DNA from: Candidatus Saccharimonadota bacterium
GTDB lineage: Bacteria; Patescibacteriota; Saccharimonadia; Saccharimonadales; Saccharimonadaceae
Reading direction: 5' to 3'
Assembly: GCA_017460225.1 (NCBI GenBank)
Contig: JAFUBM010000013.1
Coordinates: 1 to 64,000 of the forward strand
DNA: 64,000 nucleotides
Part shown: piece by piece, positions 25,889 to 35,138 of the stretch
How the letters are laid out: every line of letters begins with the position of its first letter
Numbering within the stretch: position 1 is the first letter of the stretch
Notes under the pieces: generated by a model
The model's input: only the letters and a program-made list of their open reading frames with translations
Databases searched by the model: none
What the model was told of the DNA's origin: nothing
Program-made: the position numbers and the translations under genes

Positions 25889-27073
25889 ATGAACAGAGTA
25901 CCACTGGCGGAGAGAATGAGGCCAAAAACGCTCGACGAGGTGATTGGCCAAGACGAGATTATTGGCGAGGGGAAGATTTTGACGGAAATCCTGCGCAAAG
26001 GAGAGCCGGTAAATCTGATTTTTTGGGGACCGCCGGGGACGGGCAAGACGACGATGGCAAAGATTCTAGCACAAGAATACAAGGCGGACTTTGTGGAGAT
26101 TTCTGCCGTGACGAGTGGCAAGAAAGACATTGAGGCGGTAGTAGAGCGGGCGAAGGTGAACTGGAACTTGAAGACCCGGACGGTGTTGTTTGTGGACGAA
26201 ATCCATAGGTTTAACAAGGCGCAGCAGGACGCGTTTTTGCCGCACGTGGAGAGCGGATTGATTATTTTGATTGGCGCGACGACGGAGAATCCGAGCTTTG
26301 AGGTGATTTCTCCGCTATTGTCGCGAAGCAGGGTGGTAGTAGTGTCGCCACTATCCAAGGAGGCGATAAAAAAGGTGATTCGGCGGGCGGCGGAAGTTGA
26401 GGGTATTACAGAAAAGTTGACGGACGAGGCGGTAGATTATCTGGCGGAGCTGTCGGGCGGGGATGCAAGGAGCGCGCTGGGAGACCTGGAGCTGGCGATG
26501 AGCCTGGCGAAGAAAAAAATCGACGTGGAGACTGTGAAAATTGCGGCAGGCAAAAAAGTCCCTGGATACGACAAAAAGGGCGATGCACATTATGACAATA
26601 TTTCCGCGTTTATTAAGTCTATGCGCGGAAGCGACGTGGACGCGGCGCTGTATTATCTTGCACGAATGGTAGAGGCAGGAGAGGACCCAAAGTTTATTGC
26701 TAGGCGCATGGTGATTTTTGCCAGCGAGGATATTGGGCTGGCTGGCAACGGGGCGCTGAGCCTGGCGACGGCGTGTTTCCAAGCGGTGGAAAGAGTGGGG
26801 ATGCCGGAGAGCGGGCTAATCTTGGCGCACACTTGTATTGCTCTCGCGAAGTCCAAGAAAAATCGCGACAGTGCCAACGCGTGGTATGCGGCGCAAGACC
26901 TTGCGCGGAAGTCGATGGGGCTACCCGTGCCGACATGGCTAAGAAATGCGCCTACGAAGCTAATGAAAGAGCTTGGCTATGGCAAGGGGCAAAAATGGGA
27001 AGCAGGGTTCCATCTGGATAAAAATTATCTCCCAGACGAGATTGCTGGGGAGATAATCTTTAAGAGTTCGTAA
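25889..27073 (+). CDS. rarA: Replication-associated recombination protein A (AAA+)
   Basis: A 394-aa MgsA/RarA clamp-loader-like ATPase acting at stalled replication forks. MRPKTLDEVIGQDEIIG at the start, the Walker A GPPGTGKTTMAK at 47-58, Walker B VLFVDEIHRFNKAQQD, the sensor GATTENPSFEV and the C-terminal tetramerisation domain with WLRNAPTKLMKELGYGKG are all present. The length is slightly short of the usual 430-450 aa. TATAAT (25876-25881) is 7 nt upstream of the ATG, indicating a leaderless mRNA. Confidence 0.97.
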   Translation: MNRVPLAERMRPKTLDEVIGQDEIIGEGKILTEILRKGEPVNLIFWGPPGTGKTTMAKILAQEYKADFVEISAVTSGKKDIEAVVERAKVNWNLKTRTVLFVDEIHRFNKAQQDAFLPHVESGLIILIGATTENPSFEVISPLLSRSRVVVVSPLSKEAIKKVIRRAAEVEGITEKLTDEAVDYLAELSGGDARSALGDLELAMSLAKKKIDVETVKIAAGKKVPGYDKKGDAHYDNISAFIKSMRGSDVDAALYYLARMVEAGEDPKFIARRMVIFASEDIGLAGNGALSLATACFQAVERVGMPESGLILAHTCIALAKSKKNRDSANAWYAAQDLARKSMGLPVPTWLRNAPTKLMKELGYGKGQKWEAGFHLDKNYLPDEIAGEIIFKSS

Positions 27074-27081
27074 TATATATA

Positions 27082-27723
27082 TTACTTAGTAGCGTCTTCG
27101 ATGGCTTTTTTGGCGGCTTTGAGACCTTCTTTGAGGGATTTCTTGGCGGATTCGGCGGTAGATTTGAGCTCCTTGGCGGCCTTGAGTTCCGGGTGCGCCT
27201 CGATGTAGCGGTCGATCGATGCGGCGATGACGGCCTTGGCAACCTTGGCGTCGGCAAATTCCTTGACCTCGGTGGTGCCGGGTTTCTTGAGATCCTTGTA
27301 GTGGTTGAAGTGGAACTCGATTTGTTTAATCAGCTGCGCCGGCAAATCTTCGAGAGTTTGATAGGCGTCGCCGTTGTTGCGGTCGTCGGCCGGGACAACG
27401 ATAATTTTGTCATCGACTTCGCCACCGTCGACAAACTTCATCACACCAAGGATGCGAGTCTTGAGCCAAATACCGGTCGTCAAAGGTTGGTCAGTAATAA
27501 TCAGGGCGTCGAGCTCGTCGCCGTCTTCGTCGATGGTTTGCGGGATGAAGCCGTAGTTGCAGGGCTTAGCGAAGGCCATCGGCTCGACGCGGTCGAGCAT
27601 GAAGCAAGCGTGCTCGCGATCCCACTCAATCTTATGGTTGCTACCGGTAGGAATCTCAACGACCACGTTGAGTTCACCCTTTTCGTAATCCCCCGGGGTC
27701 AAAACTTTATTAAAGTCTGCCAT
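27082..27723 (-). CDS. ppa: Inorganic pyrophosphatase (family I) with C-terminal helical extension
   Basis: A 213-aa soluble pyrophosphatase. Active-site motifs are visible: EIPTGSNHKIEWD, NYGFIPQTIDEDGDELDALI with the DxDxxD metal site, and VPADDRNNGDAY, then EFHFNHYKDLK. The family core ends near residue 170; a lysine/alanine-rich helix of about 40 residues extends beyond it. It has an AAGGAG ribosome-binding site. It would pull biosynthetic reactions forward and compete for pyrophosphate with the HppA pump, so the two are probably regulated against each other. Confidence 0.96.
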   Translation of the reverse strand: MADFNKVLTPGDYEKGELNVVVEIPTGSNHKIEWDREHACFMLDRVEPMAFAKPCNYGFIPQTIDEDGDELDALIITDQPLTTGIWLKTRILGVMKFVDGGEVDDKIIVVPADDRNNGDAYQTLEDLPAQLIKQIEFHFNHYKDLKKPGTTEVKEFADAKVAKAVIAASIDRYIEAHPELKAAKELKSTAESAKKSLKEGLKAAKKAIEDATK

Positions 27724-27756
27724 GATAACTCCTTATATATTATATATGTTATTATA

Positions 27757-29121
27757 CTATAATTCGGTGGGTTTGACACGCACTTGCTGGGCCGTGTCGC
27801 GGTCGCGCACGGTGACCGTGCCGTCTGTCAGCGTGTCAAAGTCTATCACAACACACTTTGGCGTGCCGATTTCGTCTTGCTTGCGATAGCGCTTGCCAAT
27901 GTTACCGGAATCGTCCCAGGTAACAAAAGTGTATTTGTCTTTCAAGAGCTGGTAGACCTCGCGGGCTTTGGCGACGAGCTCGGGCCTGTTTTTTAAGAGC
28001 GGAGAGACGCAGAACTTGTAGGGCGCTAAGTTTCCCGGAAGCTTGAGGACGGTGCGGGTTTCGTCTTTGCCATCGACTGGCTCTTCGCTGTAAGCGTTGG
28101 ACAAAACCGCGAGCAGGAGACGTTCGACGCCGATGGATGGCTCGATGACGTGCGGAACGAAGACTTTATTATCGGTCTTGTTGCGATATTCCATGGACTT
28201 GCCGGATTCGCGCTGGATGTTTTGCAAATCAAAATCGGTGCGATAGGCCAGACCCATGAGCTCTTGCTCACCGTTGGGGTAGGCAAACATAAAGTCTACG
28301 GTGCGCTTGGAATAGTGCGCGCGGTCTGCCGGGGCGACTTCGAGATGGTTGATGTCCGCGAGATTTAGACCCATAATTTTCGTCAAGAACTCGTCGTTTT
28401 CTTTGAGCAACTTCTCGAACTCGGCTTCCCAATTTTCCGGGTCGACAAAATACTCAATCTCCATCTGGGAACATTCGCGGTCGCGCAGGATAAAATCACG
28501 AGGAGAAATCTCGTTTCTAAAAGCCTTACCTTGCTGGGCAAGACCAAAAGGCAGATCCGGATAAAGCGTATCAACGACGTTTTTGTAGTTAGTGAAAATA
28601 CCCTGGGCGGTCTCCGGGCGGAGATAGGCGGTGGATTTCTCCGCTAAGTCCTTCCCTTCTGCACTGGTTAAATCTTCTGGCAGGACGGCACCGACGTGGG
28701 TAGTGAACATCATGTTGAACTTGCGAATCGGGCCCCAGTCGGTCTTGCCACAAGTGGGGCATTTGGGCGCGGCTTTCGCAAACTCCTCGGTAGAGATAGA
28801 CTCGTTGGCACCGTTGACGAGTTTGTCGGCGCGGAAGCGGCCGTGGCAAGATTTACACTCAACCAGCGGGTCGGCGAAGGTGGCGGTGTGGCCGGAAGCG
28901 ACCCAGGTGCGCGGGTTCATCAGAATCGCGGCGTCGACACCGAAAATGTCGTCGCGTTGGTCGACCCAAAAGCGCCACCATTCATCCATGATATTTTTCT
29001 TAAGCATGACGCCGAGCGGGCCAAAGTCCCATGTCCCGGCAAAGCCACCGTAGACCTCGCTCCCCGGGAAGATAAACCCGCGGCGTTTACAGAGGCTGAC
29101 TAGATTATCCATTTTTGACAT
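27757..29121 (-). CDS. glyS: Glycyl-tRNA synthetase (alpha2 type)
   Basis: A 454-aa class II enzyme of the eukaryote/archaea/Gram-positive alpha2 type. Signatures are RRGFIFPGSEVYGGFAGTWD at the N-terminus, the zinc-binding CxxC pairs (CKSCHGRF, CPTCGKTDW), motif 2 (FRNEISPRDFILRDRECSQMEIEYF), motif 3 in the EPSIGVERLLLAVL segment and a C-terminal anticodon-binding domain. This is the enzyme expected to charge the unusual tRNA-Gly at 8763. A TATTAT 6 nt before the ATG again suggests a leaderless start. Confidence 0.97.
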   Translation of the reverse strand: MSKMDNLVSLCKRRGFIFPGSEVYGGFAGTWDFGPLGVMLKKNIMDEWWRFWVDQRDDIFGVDAAILMNPRTWVASGHTATFADPLVECKSCHGRFRADKLVNGANESISTEEFAKAAPKCPTCGKTDWGPIRKFNMMFTTHVGAVLPEDLTSAEGKDLAEKSTAYLRPETAQGIFTNYKNVVDTLYPDLPFGLAQQGKAFRNEISPRDFILRDRECSQMEIEYFVDPENWEAEFEKLLKENDEFLTKIMGLNLADINHLEVAPADRAHYSKRTVDFMFAYPNGEQELMGLAYRTDFDLQNIQRESGKSMEYRNKTDNKVFVPHVIEPSIGVERLLLAVLSNAYSEEPVDGKDETRTVLKLPGNLAPYKFCVSPLLKNRPELVAKAREVYQLLKDKYTFVTWDDSGNIGKRYRKQDEIGTPKCVVIDFDTLTDGTVTVRDRDTAQQVRVKPTEL

Positions 29122-29159
29122 ATATATATAATAGCATAAAACGCCGGGGAGGGACAGGG

Positions 29160-31415
29160 CTAGCGGAGAACACAGCGGACGGTGCCGCCGTAGGGTTTTT
29201 CGAGGTCTTGATTGGAATTTTTTTGCCCGGCTTTAGCGCTGGATGCGTTGGCGGCTTGTTTAGTCCAGTTACGCGGGTTAGTTGTAGAGATACTTCCAGT
29301 AGCAGTGTAGCCTATAGACAATCTAGATAACGGAATGTCAAGAGATTTAGTGTAGTTGTCGTGGTTGGCGTCATACGCAGTAGCAAGTATATAGTACCAG
29401 TCGGACGGGAGCGTCCAGCGGCGCGGGCAGATGGTGTCGCTGGCATTGCCGGAAGTTTTGGTATAGGTGCCAGATTCGGCCGTGGCGGCATACCAGTTGT
29501 AGAAATGGAAGTCGCCGTAATCGTAGCTCCGGGCGATTTCAACATTGGCATTGTTGGTCCAGGAAGTAAGCTCGTTGCCTTCTGTATCAAACTTAGATCG
29601 CCAAGAATAGAAAGTGCCGGTGGGCTGGAACTGGACGGTCTGAGTAGAGCCGACCTGGATGCGATTTTGAGCAAAGACTGGAAAGTAATCTTCTAGCGTA
29701 ACCGTGGGGTCATACTCCTGGGCGATGGCGAGCGCCTTGGCGGCGGGATCCCAAGAAGTTTTGGAATAAAGATCCGTGTTAGTGTTGTTGAGATTGTCCG
29801 TGCCAGCAAAGGCGGAAAGGTCGAGATCTAAATCTTGCGCCATGTAGCAGTTTTTGGTGCTGCTGTTAGTGTAGATACGCCGGATGAGATAAGGATGCTC
29901 ATCACGTTTATCTTTAAGTTCAAAGGAGGCGATACCAACGAGGTCGGTGCCAACGGGGACTTCGGAGAGAGCGGTCGTGCCGGTGGGGTCGTAAATCTGG
30001 GCAGAGGCGCCGGAAGTTTTGCCCCAAAGATTGGTGTTGGCGCAGATGGCAGTAGTAACATCTTGCATATAAGTCACGTAGTTCTTTAAGGCATTGCCGT
30101 CGGAGGCGTCTTTGTAGCGAGACTGGAGACCAACATAGGCAAAAGCCTCCCTAGTGCCATCGGAAACTTTGGAGACGTAGTCGATGCCGTATTTTTCGAT
30201 ATGAATCCAAAAGTCATAGCGGCCGGCCATGCCCTCCGCCGTGGAGGCGTCGGCATAGGAATCGGCGATTTCTGAGATAGTGGGAATAGTGCAAGTGAGG
30301 GCGGCTTTGGTATCGTCGATCGAGAAATTAGTAATAGCACAGATATTGGTTTGTTCTGCGAGCTCGGACGGGTCGTAGTCGGCGGCGACCATGTCGGCGT
30401 GTTTGACGAGATAGACCGTAACGTCGCTGGATTGAATCAAGTTGGAGTCAACGCTTTCGGCGACGTCGAAAGCTAGGGTTTCGGTAATACCGCTGGTGCC
30501 GTAGGTGTTGCTGCGGGAAAGATTGGTAGAGACTGCATCGAGAGACTGGGAGCTGGCGAGGACGGTGTAGACAACCTGGTTGGAATAGACGCCAGCGAGA
30601 ACATCCGTGCCGACCATCACGGCATAGAAAATGTCGAATGTGTCGAGGTTAGTGTCGCCGTGTTCGCCGCCAAAGCCATGGAGGTTGGCGGTTTCCGCCT
30701 TCCAGATTTGGAGCGGATTGTTAAGATCCGGGACAGCAGACCAGGTAGTGGACTTGTAGACGTTTTCGCCGGAAGAGAAAGTGATTTCGTTGTCGAGATT
30801 ACTAGAATAGAGCGAGGCGGCGGCGTAGGTCGGGGCGTCGGGGAGACCGGTGCTTTCGACGCCAGGAACGGCAAAGCCCCAAGAACTCTTGGAGAAGACA
30901 GCGGGCGAAGAGAAGGAGGAGGAGACGGGCTCGATGCCAGTCGTGGAGTCGCCCGAGAGGTTGAGCGAGTTGTTATCGGTAACGGTAGAGAGGTAGACGG
31001 TGTAGTATTTGCCGGTAGATTCAATCCCGAGAGTTTTCCGGAGGATCTTTAGCGTGCCGACGTTGCCGGTTGCGGCAGAGGCGGTGCCGGATTCTTTGCT
31101 GGTGGGGACAATCGTGCCAAATTCGATGTTGCCGTGGTCGGAGTCGGAGATACTGCCGCCGGCTTGGGTGGCGGCGACGTCTGGGTCGAACGTGAGGCTG
31201 ATAGCCGTCCAGTCGACATCAAAATTGACGTCGACGGCGGCGTTGGCCTCGGCGGAAAGATATGGTACGAACAGAAAAGAGAGGAGGAAGACCGCTAACC
31301 CAGCGAGTGAACAATAGAAGGACTTCCGGACAGCCTGACGGCCCAGAGCGCGATAGCCAATATAATCACCGTAGCTCCTTTCCCGGACGGTTAAAGATTT
31401 TTGCTGGTCTTGCAT
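29160..31415 (-). CDS. Exported FISUMP-domain surface protein (paralogue 1)
   Basis: A 751-aa protein. After a short cytoplasmic N-terminus (MQDQQKSLTVRE), residues about 32-55 form a signal/membrane helix (SFYCSLAGLAVFLLSFLFVP, then SAEANA). The long exported part is Thr/Ser/Asn-rich and beta-structured, with an EFGTIVPTS motif near residue 100. The last 300 residues contain a FISUMP domain: KRDEHPYLIRRIYT, NCYMAQDLDLDL, FHFYNWYAAT, CPRRWTLPSDW and a final VRCVLR. It is a paralogue of the protein at 50322-53402, with the first 13 codons and the leader RNA element conserved. A role in attachment is inferred from similar proteins in Saccharibacteria. Confidence 0.87.
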   Translation of the reverse strand: MQDQQKSLTVRERSYGDYIGYRALGRQAVRKSFYCSLAGLAVFLLSFLFVPYLSAEANAAVDVNFDVDWTAISLTFDPDVAATQAGGSISDSDHGNIEFGTIVPTSKESGTASAATGNVGTLKILRKTLGIESTGKYYTVYLSTVTDNNSLNLSGDSTTGIEPVSSSFSSPAVFSKSSWGFAVPGVESTGLPDAPTYAAASLYSSNLDNEITFSSGENVYKSTTWSAVPDLNNPLQIWKAETANLHGFGGEHGDTNLDTFDIFYAVMVGTDVLAGVYSNQVVYTVLASSQSLDAVSTNLSRSNTYGTSGITETLAFDVAESVDSNLIQSSDVTVYLVKHADMVAADYDPSELAEQTNICAITNFSIDDTKAALTCTIPTISEIADSYADASTAEGMAGRYDFWIHIEKYGIDYVSKVSDGTREAFAYVGLQSRYKDASDGNALKNYVTYMQDVTTAICANTNLWGKTSGASAQIYDPTGTTALSEVPVGTDLVGIASFELKDKRDEHPYLIRRIYTNSSTKNCYMAQDLDLDLSAFAGTDNLNNTNTDLYSKTSWDPAAKALAIAQEYDPTVTLEDYFPVFAQNRIQVGSTQTVQFQPTGTFYSWRSKFDTEGNELTSWTNNANVEIARSYDYGDFHFYNWYAATAESGTYTKTSGNASDTICPRRWTLPSDWYYILATAYDANHDNYTKSLDIPLSRLSIGYTATGSISTTNPRNWTKQAANASSAKAGQKNSNQDLEKPYGGTVRCVLR

Positions 31416-31416
31416 A

Positions 31417-31663
31417 GTTCCTACCTCTCTTTAGATTGTTGCGCCCTCAGAGGTGGATTTTTGCGTCATATTACAAAAATGGCACCACGAGGGTGCATTA
31501 GAAAACTTAACGCCAAACTGCTTGCGCAATTAGTGCTAAATTGACTTCCTCAATGGTGCCAATTTCAAGCGCTGATTACGCAACGTTTGGAAAATATCCT
31601 ACGATAAATGTGCAGCTTTCTTGATTTATAGTACCAAGAAATGGCGTAAAAATTTTCTAATGC
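31417..31663 (-). promoter_or_regulatory. Long structured 5' leader of FISUMP gene 1
   Basis: From the predicted start near 31663 to the ATG is about 250 nt without an ORF. The leader contains the 27-nt element at 31473-31499, whose GCACC/GGTGC hairpin followed by ATTTTTGT looks like a terminator. An upstream TGGCACCA (31561-31554) is exactly complementary to TGGTGCCA (31487-31480) within that hairpin and could form a competing anti-terminator. It ends with TAAAGAGAGGTAGGAAC, identical in FISUMP gene 2. The remaining 31664-31783 holds only the promoter. Confidence 0.6.
31473..31499 (-). repeat. 27-nt leader element, copy 1
   Basis: Identical over 27 nt to 53475-53501. It folds as GCACC-CTCGT-GGTGC, followed by CATTTTTG on the minus strand. 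Confidence 0.85.
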
Positions 31664-31669
31664 AGCTTT

Positions 31670-31699
31670 ATTTTAACACGAACCTAGAGCGCTTTGCAA
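31670..31699 (-). promoter_or_regulatory. Promoter of FISUMP gene 1
   Basis: TTGCAA (31699-31694), 18-nt spacer, TAAAAT (31675-31670) on the minus strand, about 255 nt upstream of the start codon. Confidence 0.6.
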
Positions 31700-31783
31700 G
31701 CCTTGAAATTATATTTTGTTTATGCTATGACGCGAGACGACAAAAATTAAGCTAGAAGCGCCGATGGGGGAGGAAGAATAAGA

Positions 31784-32461
31784 TTATTGTTTGTTGATAG
31801 TTTTGGCGATGTAGAGGAGAGTGGGGAGGGAGGAGGCGACGTCGGAGACGCGAGAAGTGGTCTTTAAGTCTGAGGCGAGCATAAGGCGCATCAGCTTAAT
31901 CTCCTTGGCGCTGACGTTGCCGCCGCGGCGTTCGCAGAGGGCAGATTCGGTGGCGTCCCAGACGTAAGAGAGGAACGGGTCGAGTTTGGCGCCGGAGACA
32001 TCACGGACAAGGTTGATTTGTTCCCCGCCGACGCGGGCGAAGTTAAACCAAAACCAAGTCTCAACCAGCTCCGGGTTGACCCCGGCGTTTAGGGCGGCGA
32101 GAACTTGTTTTAGCAAGTCAAAATACTCCGGGCCGGTAGAGTTCTCGGCGACAGCGGCGATTTTTTTCATAATCGTTGAGGCGAGCTCTAGCTCGGGAAG
32201 CTTGTAGACGATGTTTTGATAGTGCTCCAGCATCTTGGCGCTAGTCAAGACGCCGAGCTTGTTGTTGCGGCCTTCGTGGACGGTGATCTCCGAAAGCGTA
32301 AAAAGTTCTACCGAACCGGCAAGCTTAGACTTTTCTTTGCGGACACCCTTGGCGATGCAGGCGACGACACCTTGTTCGGTGAGAAAATTGATGATGCGGT
32401 CGGCTTCGCCGAAATTGGTGCGGCGGAGGACGATGGCTTTAGTGCGTATATCGTTTGGCAT
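31784..32461 (-). CDS. recO: DNA repair protein RecO
   Basis: A 225-aa RecO, which with RecR loads RecA onto SSB-coated DNA. The N-terminal OB fold shows RTKAIVLRRTNFGEADRIINFLTEQGVV and AKGVRKEKSKLAGSVELFT; a helical domain follows. The four-cysteine zinc motif present in many RecO proteins is absent; only one Cys (in SALCERRG) remains. It overlaps the response-regulator gene by 23 nt, so recO is the third gene of the kinase-regulator-recO operon. Confidence 0.9.
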   Translation of the reverse strand: MPNDIRTKAIVLRRTNFGEADRIINFLTEQGVVACIAKGVRKEKSKLAGSVELFTLSEITVHEGRNNKLGVLTSAKMLEHYQNIVYKLPELELASTIMKKIAAVAENSTGPEYFDLLKQVLAALNAGVNPELVETWFWFNFARVGGEQINLVRDVSGAKLDPFLSYVWDATESALCERRGGNVSAKEIKLMRLMLASDLKTTSRVSDVASSLPTLLYIAKTINKQ

Positions 32462-32822
32462 AGGAGACTATACTTTCTGGTGTCATGGTTTCTTTATTTA
32501 GTATAGCGACAACACCGTAATTTTTCAAATCAAACTTTGGCAAGTCGAGCGAGGTGACCAGGATGATAGGGATTTTGGCGGTGTCGGTGTACGAGACGAG
32601 CTCGTTGAGAAAAGTAAAGCCGTCTACGCCCGGGAGTAAAACGTCGAGAAAAATGAGCGCCGGGAGAGGGCCGGTGAGGGAGTTGATGGCATCTATGGCG
32701 TTCTTAAACTTTTGGCAATCTATGTTTTTGAGCTGGCGTTCTATGTTTTTGGCGATGCAATCGGCGAATAAATCATCGTCGTCGATGATAAAAATCTTGG
32801 ACTGAGCAGGACGAGACGGCAT
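32439..32822 (-). CDS. Single-domain response regulator (CheY-like receiver)
   Basis: A 127-aa receiver domain without an output domain. IFIIDDDDLFADCI holds the acidic pair, ALIFLDVLLPGVDGF holds the phospho-acceptor aspartate, PIILVTS the conserved Thr/Ser, and AILNKETMTPE the conserved lysine. Start: a frame one codon longer begins with TTG, but the ATG at 32822 overlaps the kinase stop as TGATG, which indicates coupling. With no DNA-binding domain it must act by protein contact or as a phosphate shuttle. Confidence 0.92.
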   Translation of the reverse strand: MPSRPAQSKIFIIDDDDLFADCIAKNIERQLKNIDCQKFKNAIDAINSLTGPLPALIFLDVLLPGVDGFTFLNELVSYTDTAKIPIILVTSLDLPKFDLKNYGVVAILNKETMTPESIVSYAKRYTH

Positions 32823-33505
32823 CAAAACAGAGTTCCTTGGCTAGAGACGGGGAGGTCGATATAGAAGCTGGTGCCGTCGCGATGACGAACGGCGCCGAGC
32901 GAAGCGTGCATAAACTGGGCAAACTTGGAGGCGATAAATAACCCAAGACCGGAAGAATCCGGACGGAAAGAAATGTCGACGGGGGCGTCGAGGGCATTGC
33001 TGACGAGCTTTTGGTAGATGTTGGACGGGAGGGCTGGACCAAAATCACGGACGGCGACGCGGACGGAATTATGGCAATCCCTGATGGTGAGACGAGAGAC
33101 GGACTCGGCAGAAGAATATTTGAGGGCGTTGACACAAAAATTATAGACGACGGAGTAGAGCAAATCGCGGTTGGCAACGACGAGGCGGGATTTGTTGGAA
33201 TACTTGGTACAGAGACCGAGCGAGTTGAACCGGAACAGATAGTTTAGCTCAGACAAGACTTCGTCGCAGACGCTGCGGACGGCGACGGGCTCCAACTCGA
33301 AGAGACCGTCCTCTAGACGAGCAACCTTGGCAAGATCGGAGACTTGACGGAGAGTGCGTTCGGAGACGGAGACGAGGCGAGACTGATAATCTTTGACTAG
33401 GCGCGGGTCGGCAGGGTCGAGCGAGAGCGCGAGCTGGCGCATGAGGGCAAGCGGAGCCTTAAGCTCGTGCGCCGCAACAAGAATACCATTTACCTCCAGA
33501 TTCAT
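32822..33505 (-). CDS. Soluble sensor histidine kinase, no sensor domain
   Basis: A 227-aa kinase consisting only of the HisKA dimerisation domain (AAHELKAPLALMRQLALSLD, phospho-acceptor His about 13) and a HATPase domain with the N-box YNFCVNALKYS, G1 RDFGPALP and G2 SSGLGLFIASKFA. There is no membrane segment and no PAS or GAF domain, and the phospho-acceptor lies only 13 residues from the start. It is probably controlled by protein partners. TATAAT 7 nt before the ATG gives a leaderless mRNA. It is coupled to the response regulator (TGATG). Confidence 0.93.
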   Translation of the reverse strand: MNLEVNGILVAAHELKAPLALMRQLALSLDPADPRLVKDYQSRLVSVSERTLRQVSDLAKVARLEDGLFELEPVAVRSVCDEVLSELNYLFRFNSLGLCTKYSNKSRLVVANRDLLYSVVYNFCVNALKYSSAESVSRLTIRDCHNSVRVAVRDFGPALPSNIYQKLVSNALDAPVDISFRPDSSGLGLFIASKFAQFMHASLGAVRHRDGTSFYIDLPVSSQGTLF

Positions 33506-33525
33506 GGTATCTATTATAGCATAGA

Positions 33526-34110
33526 TTACTTAATGATTTTGTCGATGATGCCGTAAGATAAGGCTTCTTCGGCGGACATCCAGTTATCGCGATCCATGTC
33601 TTTCTCGACTTGCTTCAAATCCTTGCCGGTATTTTTAGCAAAGATTTCCGCGAGGCGCTGTTTTAGGAAAATACCTTCTTTTAGCATGATTTCTTGGTCG
33701 GTGATCTTACCTTCTGTACCAGAGGACGGCTGGTGAATCATAATGCGCGCGTTGGGCAGGCAATAACGATGACCCTTGGCGCCGGAAGACAAGAGCATGG
33801 CACCCATCGAAGCTTGGAGACCGATGCCGATGGTCTCAACGTCTGGCTCGATGAAGTTCATAGTGTCGATGATAGCAAGACCGTCGTAGACGGAGCCGCC
33901 GGGAGAGTTGATGTAGAGCTTGATGGGCTTTTTGGGATCTTCGTGGGCGAGGAAGAGGAGCTGTGCCACAACGAGGTTGGCAGTGTGGGAGTTTACCTCT
34001 TCGCCGAGGAAGATGATGCGGTCGTTCAAAAGCCGCGAGTAAATGTCGTAGGCACGTTCGCCACGCGAAGTTTCTTCGACAACAGTGGGGACGAGATAGT
34101 TTTTGGTCAT
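33526..34110 (-). CDS. clpP: ATP-dependent Clp protease proteolytic subunit
   Basis: A 194-aa serine protease. [38 protein letters not shown] with the catalytic serine, and [10 protein letters not shown] with the catalytic histidine are all visible, followed by the aspartate region and a [18 protein letters not shown] end. It has an AAAGGAAA ribosome-binding site. It forms a transcription unit with the upstream anchored HELLH protein and clpC, its chaperone partner. Confidence 0.97.
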   Translation of the reverse strand: MTKNYLVPTVVEETSRGERAYDIYSRLLNDRIIFLGEEVNSHTANLVVAQLLFLAHEDPKKPIKLYINSPGGSVYDGLAIIDTMNFIEPDVETIGIGLQASMGAMLLSSGAKGHRYCLPNARIMIHQPSSGTEGKITDQEIMLKEGIFLKQRLAEIFAKNTGKDLKQVEKDMDRDNWMSAEEALSYGIIDKIIK

Positions 34111-34121
34111 AAGTTTCCTTT

Positions 34122-35138
34122 CTATTCTAGGTTTTTAGTTTCGGAGTTAGAGTTGATGAGATTCTGGAGATTGTTACTACGGAGAATGTTGGAGTTGTAC
34201 TGCTCAACCTTGGCGTTGTAATCGTCAATCATGGAGTTTAACTCGGTATAGACGGCGTCGAGCGAATCGGAAGTGGCGACGAGTTCGGCGCGGCGAGTGC
34301 GGAAAGCGTAGTCCGAAGCAAAACAACCGGCGGTCGAGGCACAGTTGTTGAACTCGTCCACAGAGCGGTTAAACTCGGCGGAGGCGGACTCATACTCGGC
34401 GGTCTTGGCGTCGATAGTAGCGCGAAGAGACTCAAGCTCGGTGCCGAGGCGGTCGATTTCGGCGTTGAGTTCGTTGAAAGGAGTGATGTAGGCGTTGTAA
34501 AACTCGACGATACGGGCGCGGCTAGAGAAATACTTGGCAAAGTGGGCCTCTAGCTCCGCTGGGAGAGAGGCGATTTGGGTCGCGGAGCGAACATAGAGCT
34601 CGTCTAGGCGCTCGGCGTCGGAGTAGGCAGCGAGCGTATCTTTGAGAGAGTCGCGGTTCTCGGCATAAACCTCTTCAAGGAGCGGGACGAGGCGGTTTTT
34701 CTCAGCGCCAGAGAGACGTGCCCAGACAGCGTGAAGCAGCTCGTGGGCGGTGGTGGACTCGCGGATGCCGGCGAGCTCGGCAGAGTCGATATTATAGACA
34801 TAGACGTGGTCATTAGTAAAACACCCGAGGACGGCCGTCTCAACATCAAAAGATTCACAATCTTGGTTAAAATCTTCGCGAGACTCAAGCGTGGGCGCGG
34901 TAGCGGCAAAGATGCGCGAGCCGGCGGAGGTGAGCCCGAGCGAATCGCGAATCTCGGACATCTCGGCGGAGGGAGTGTAGCGCAGGCCCTTAAAGTAGTC
35001 GCTAAGCTCGACCCGGAAGAGAAAGAGCAGAGCAACGACGGCGACACCGAGCAGAGCGCCAAGAAGTTTAGGCACGAGAGAAGATTTGGGCTGGGCGCTG
35101 GATTTGGCGGGTGTTGTATTTTTTACAACATTAGGCAT
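34122..35138 (-). CDS. Membrane-anchored HELLH putative metalloprotease with coiled coil
   Basis: A 338-aa protein. Residues 21-43 form a membrane helix. The exported domain has [14 protein letters not shown] (HELLH at 132-136), a zincin active-site helix, followed by [25 protein letters not shown], which could provide the third zinc ligand. Residues about 215-335 form a coiled coil ([20 protein letters not shown]) ending in a polar tail. It overlaps clpC by 8 nt and lies just upstream of clpP, suggesting an envelope protein-quality role. The family is not one I can name. Confidence 0.78.
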   Translation of the reverse strand: MPNVVKNTTPAKSSAQPKSSLVPKLLGALLGVAVVALLFLFRVELSDYFKGLRYTPSAEMSEIRDSLGLTSAGSRIFAATAPTLESREDFNQDCESFDVETAVLGCFTNDHVYVYNIDSAELAGIRESTTAHELLHAVWARLSGAEKNRLVPLLEEVYAENRDSLKDTLAAYSDAERLDELYVRSATQIASLPAELEAHFAKYFSSRARIVEFYNAYITPFNELNAEIDRLGTELESLRATIDAKTAEYESASAEFNRSVDEFNNCASTAGCFASDYAFRTRRAELVATSDSLDAVYTELNSMIDDYNAKVEQYNSNILRSNNLQNLINSNSETKNLE

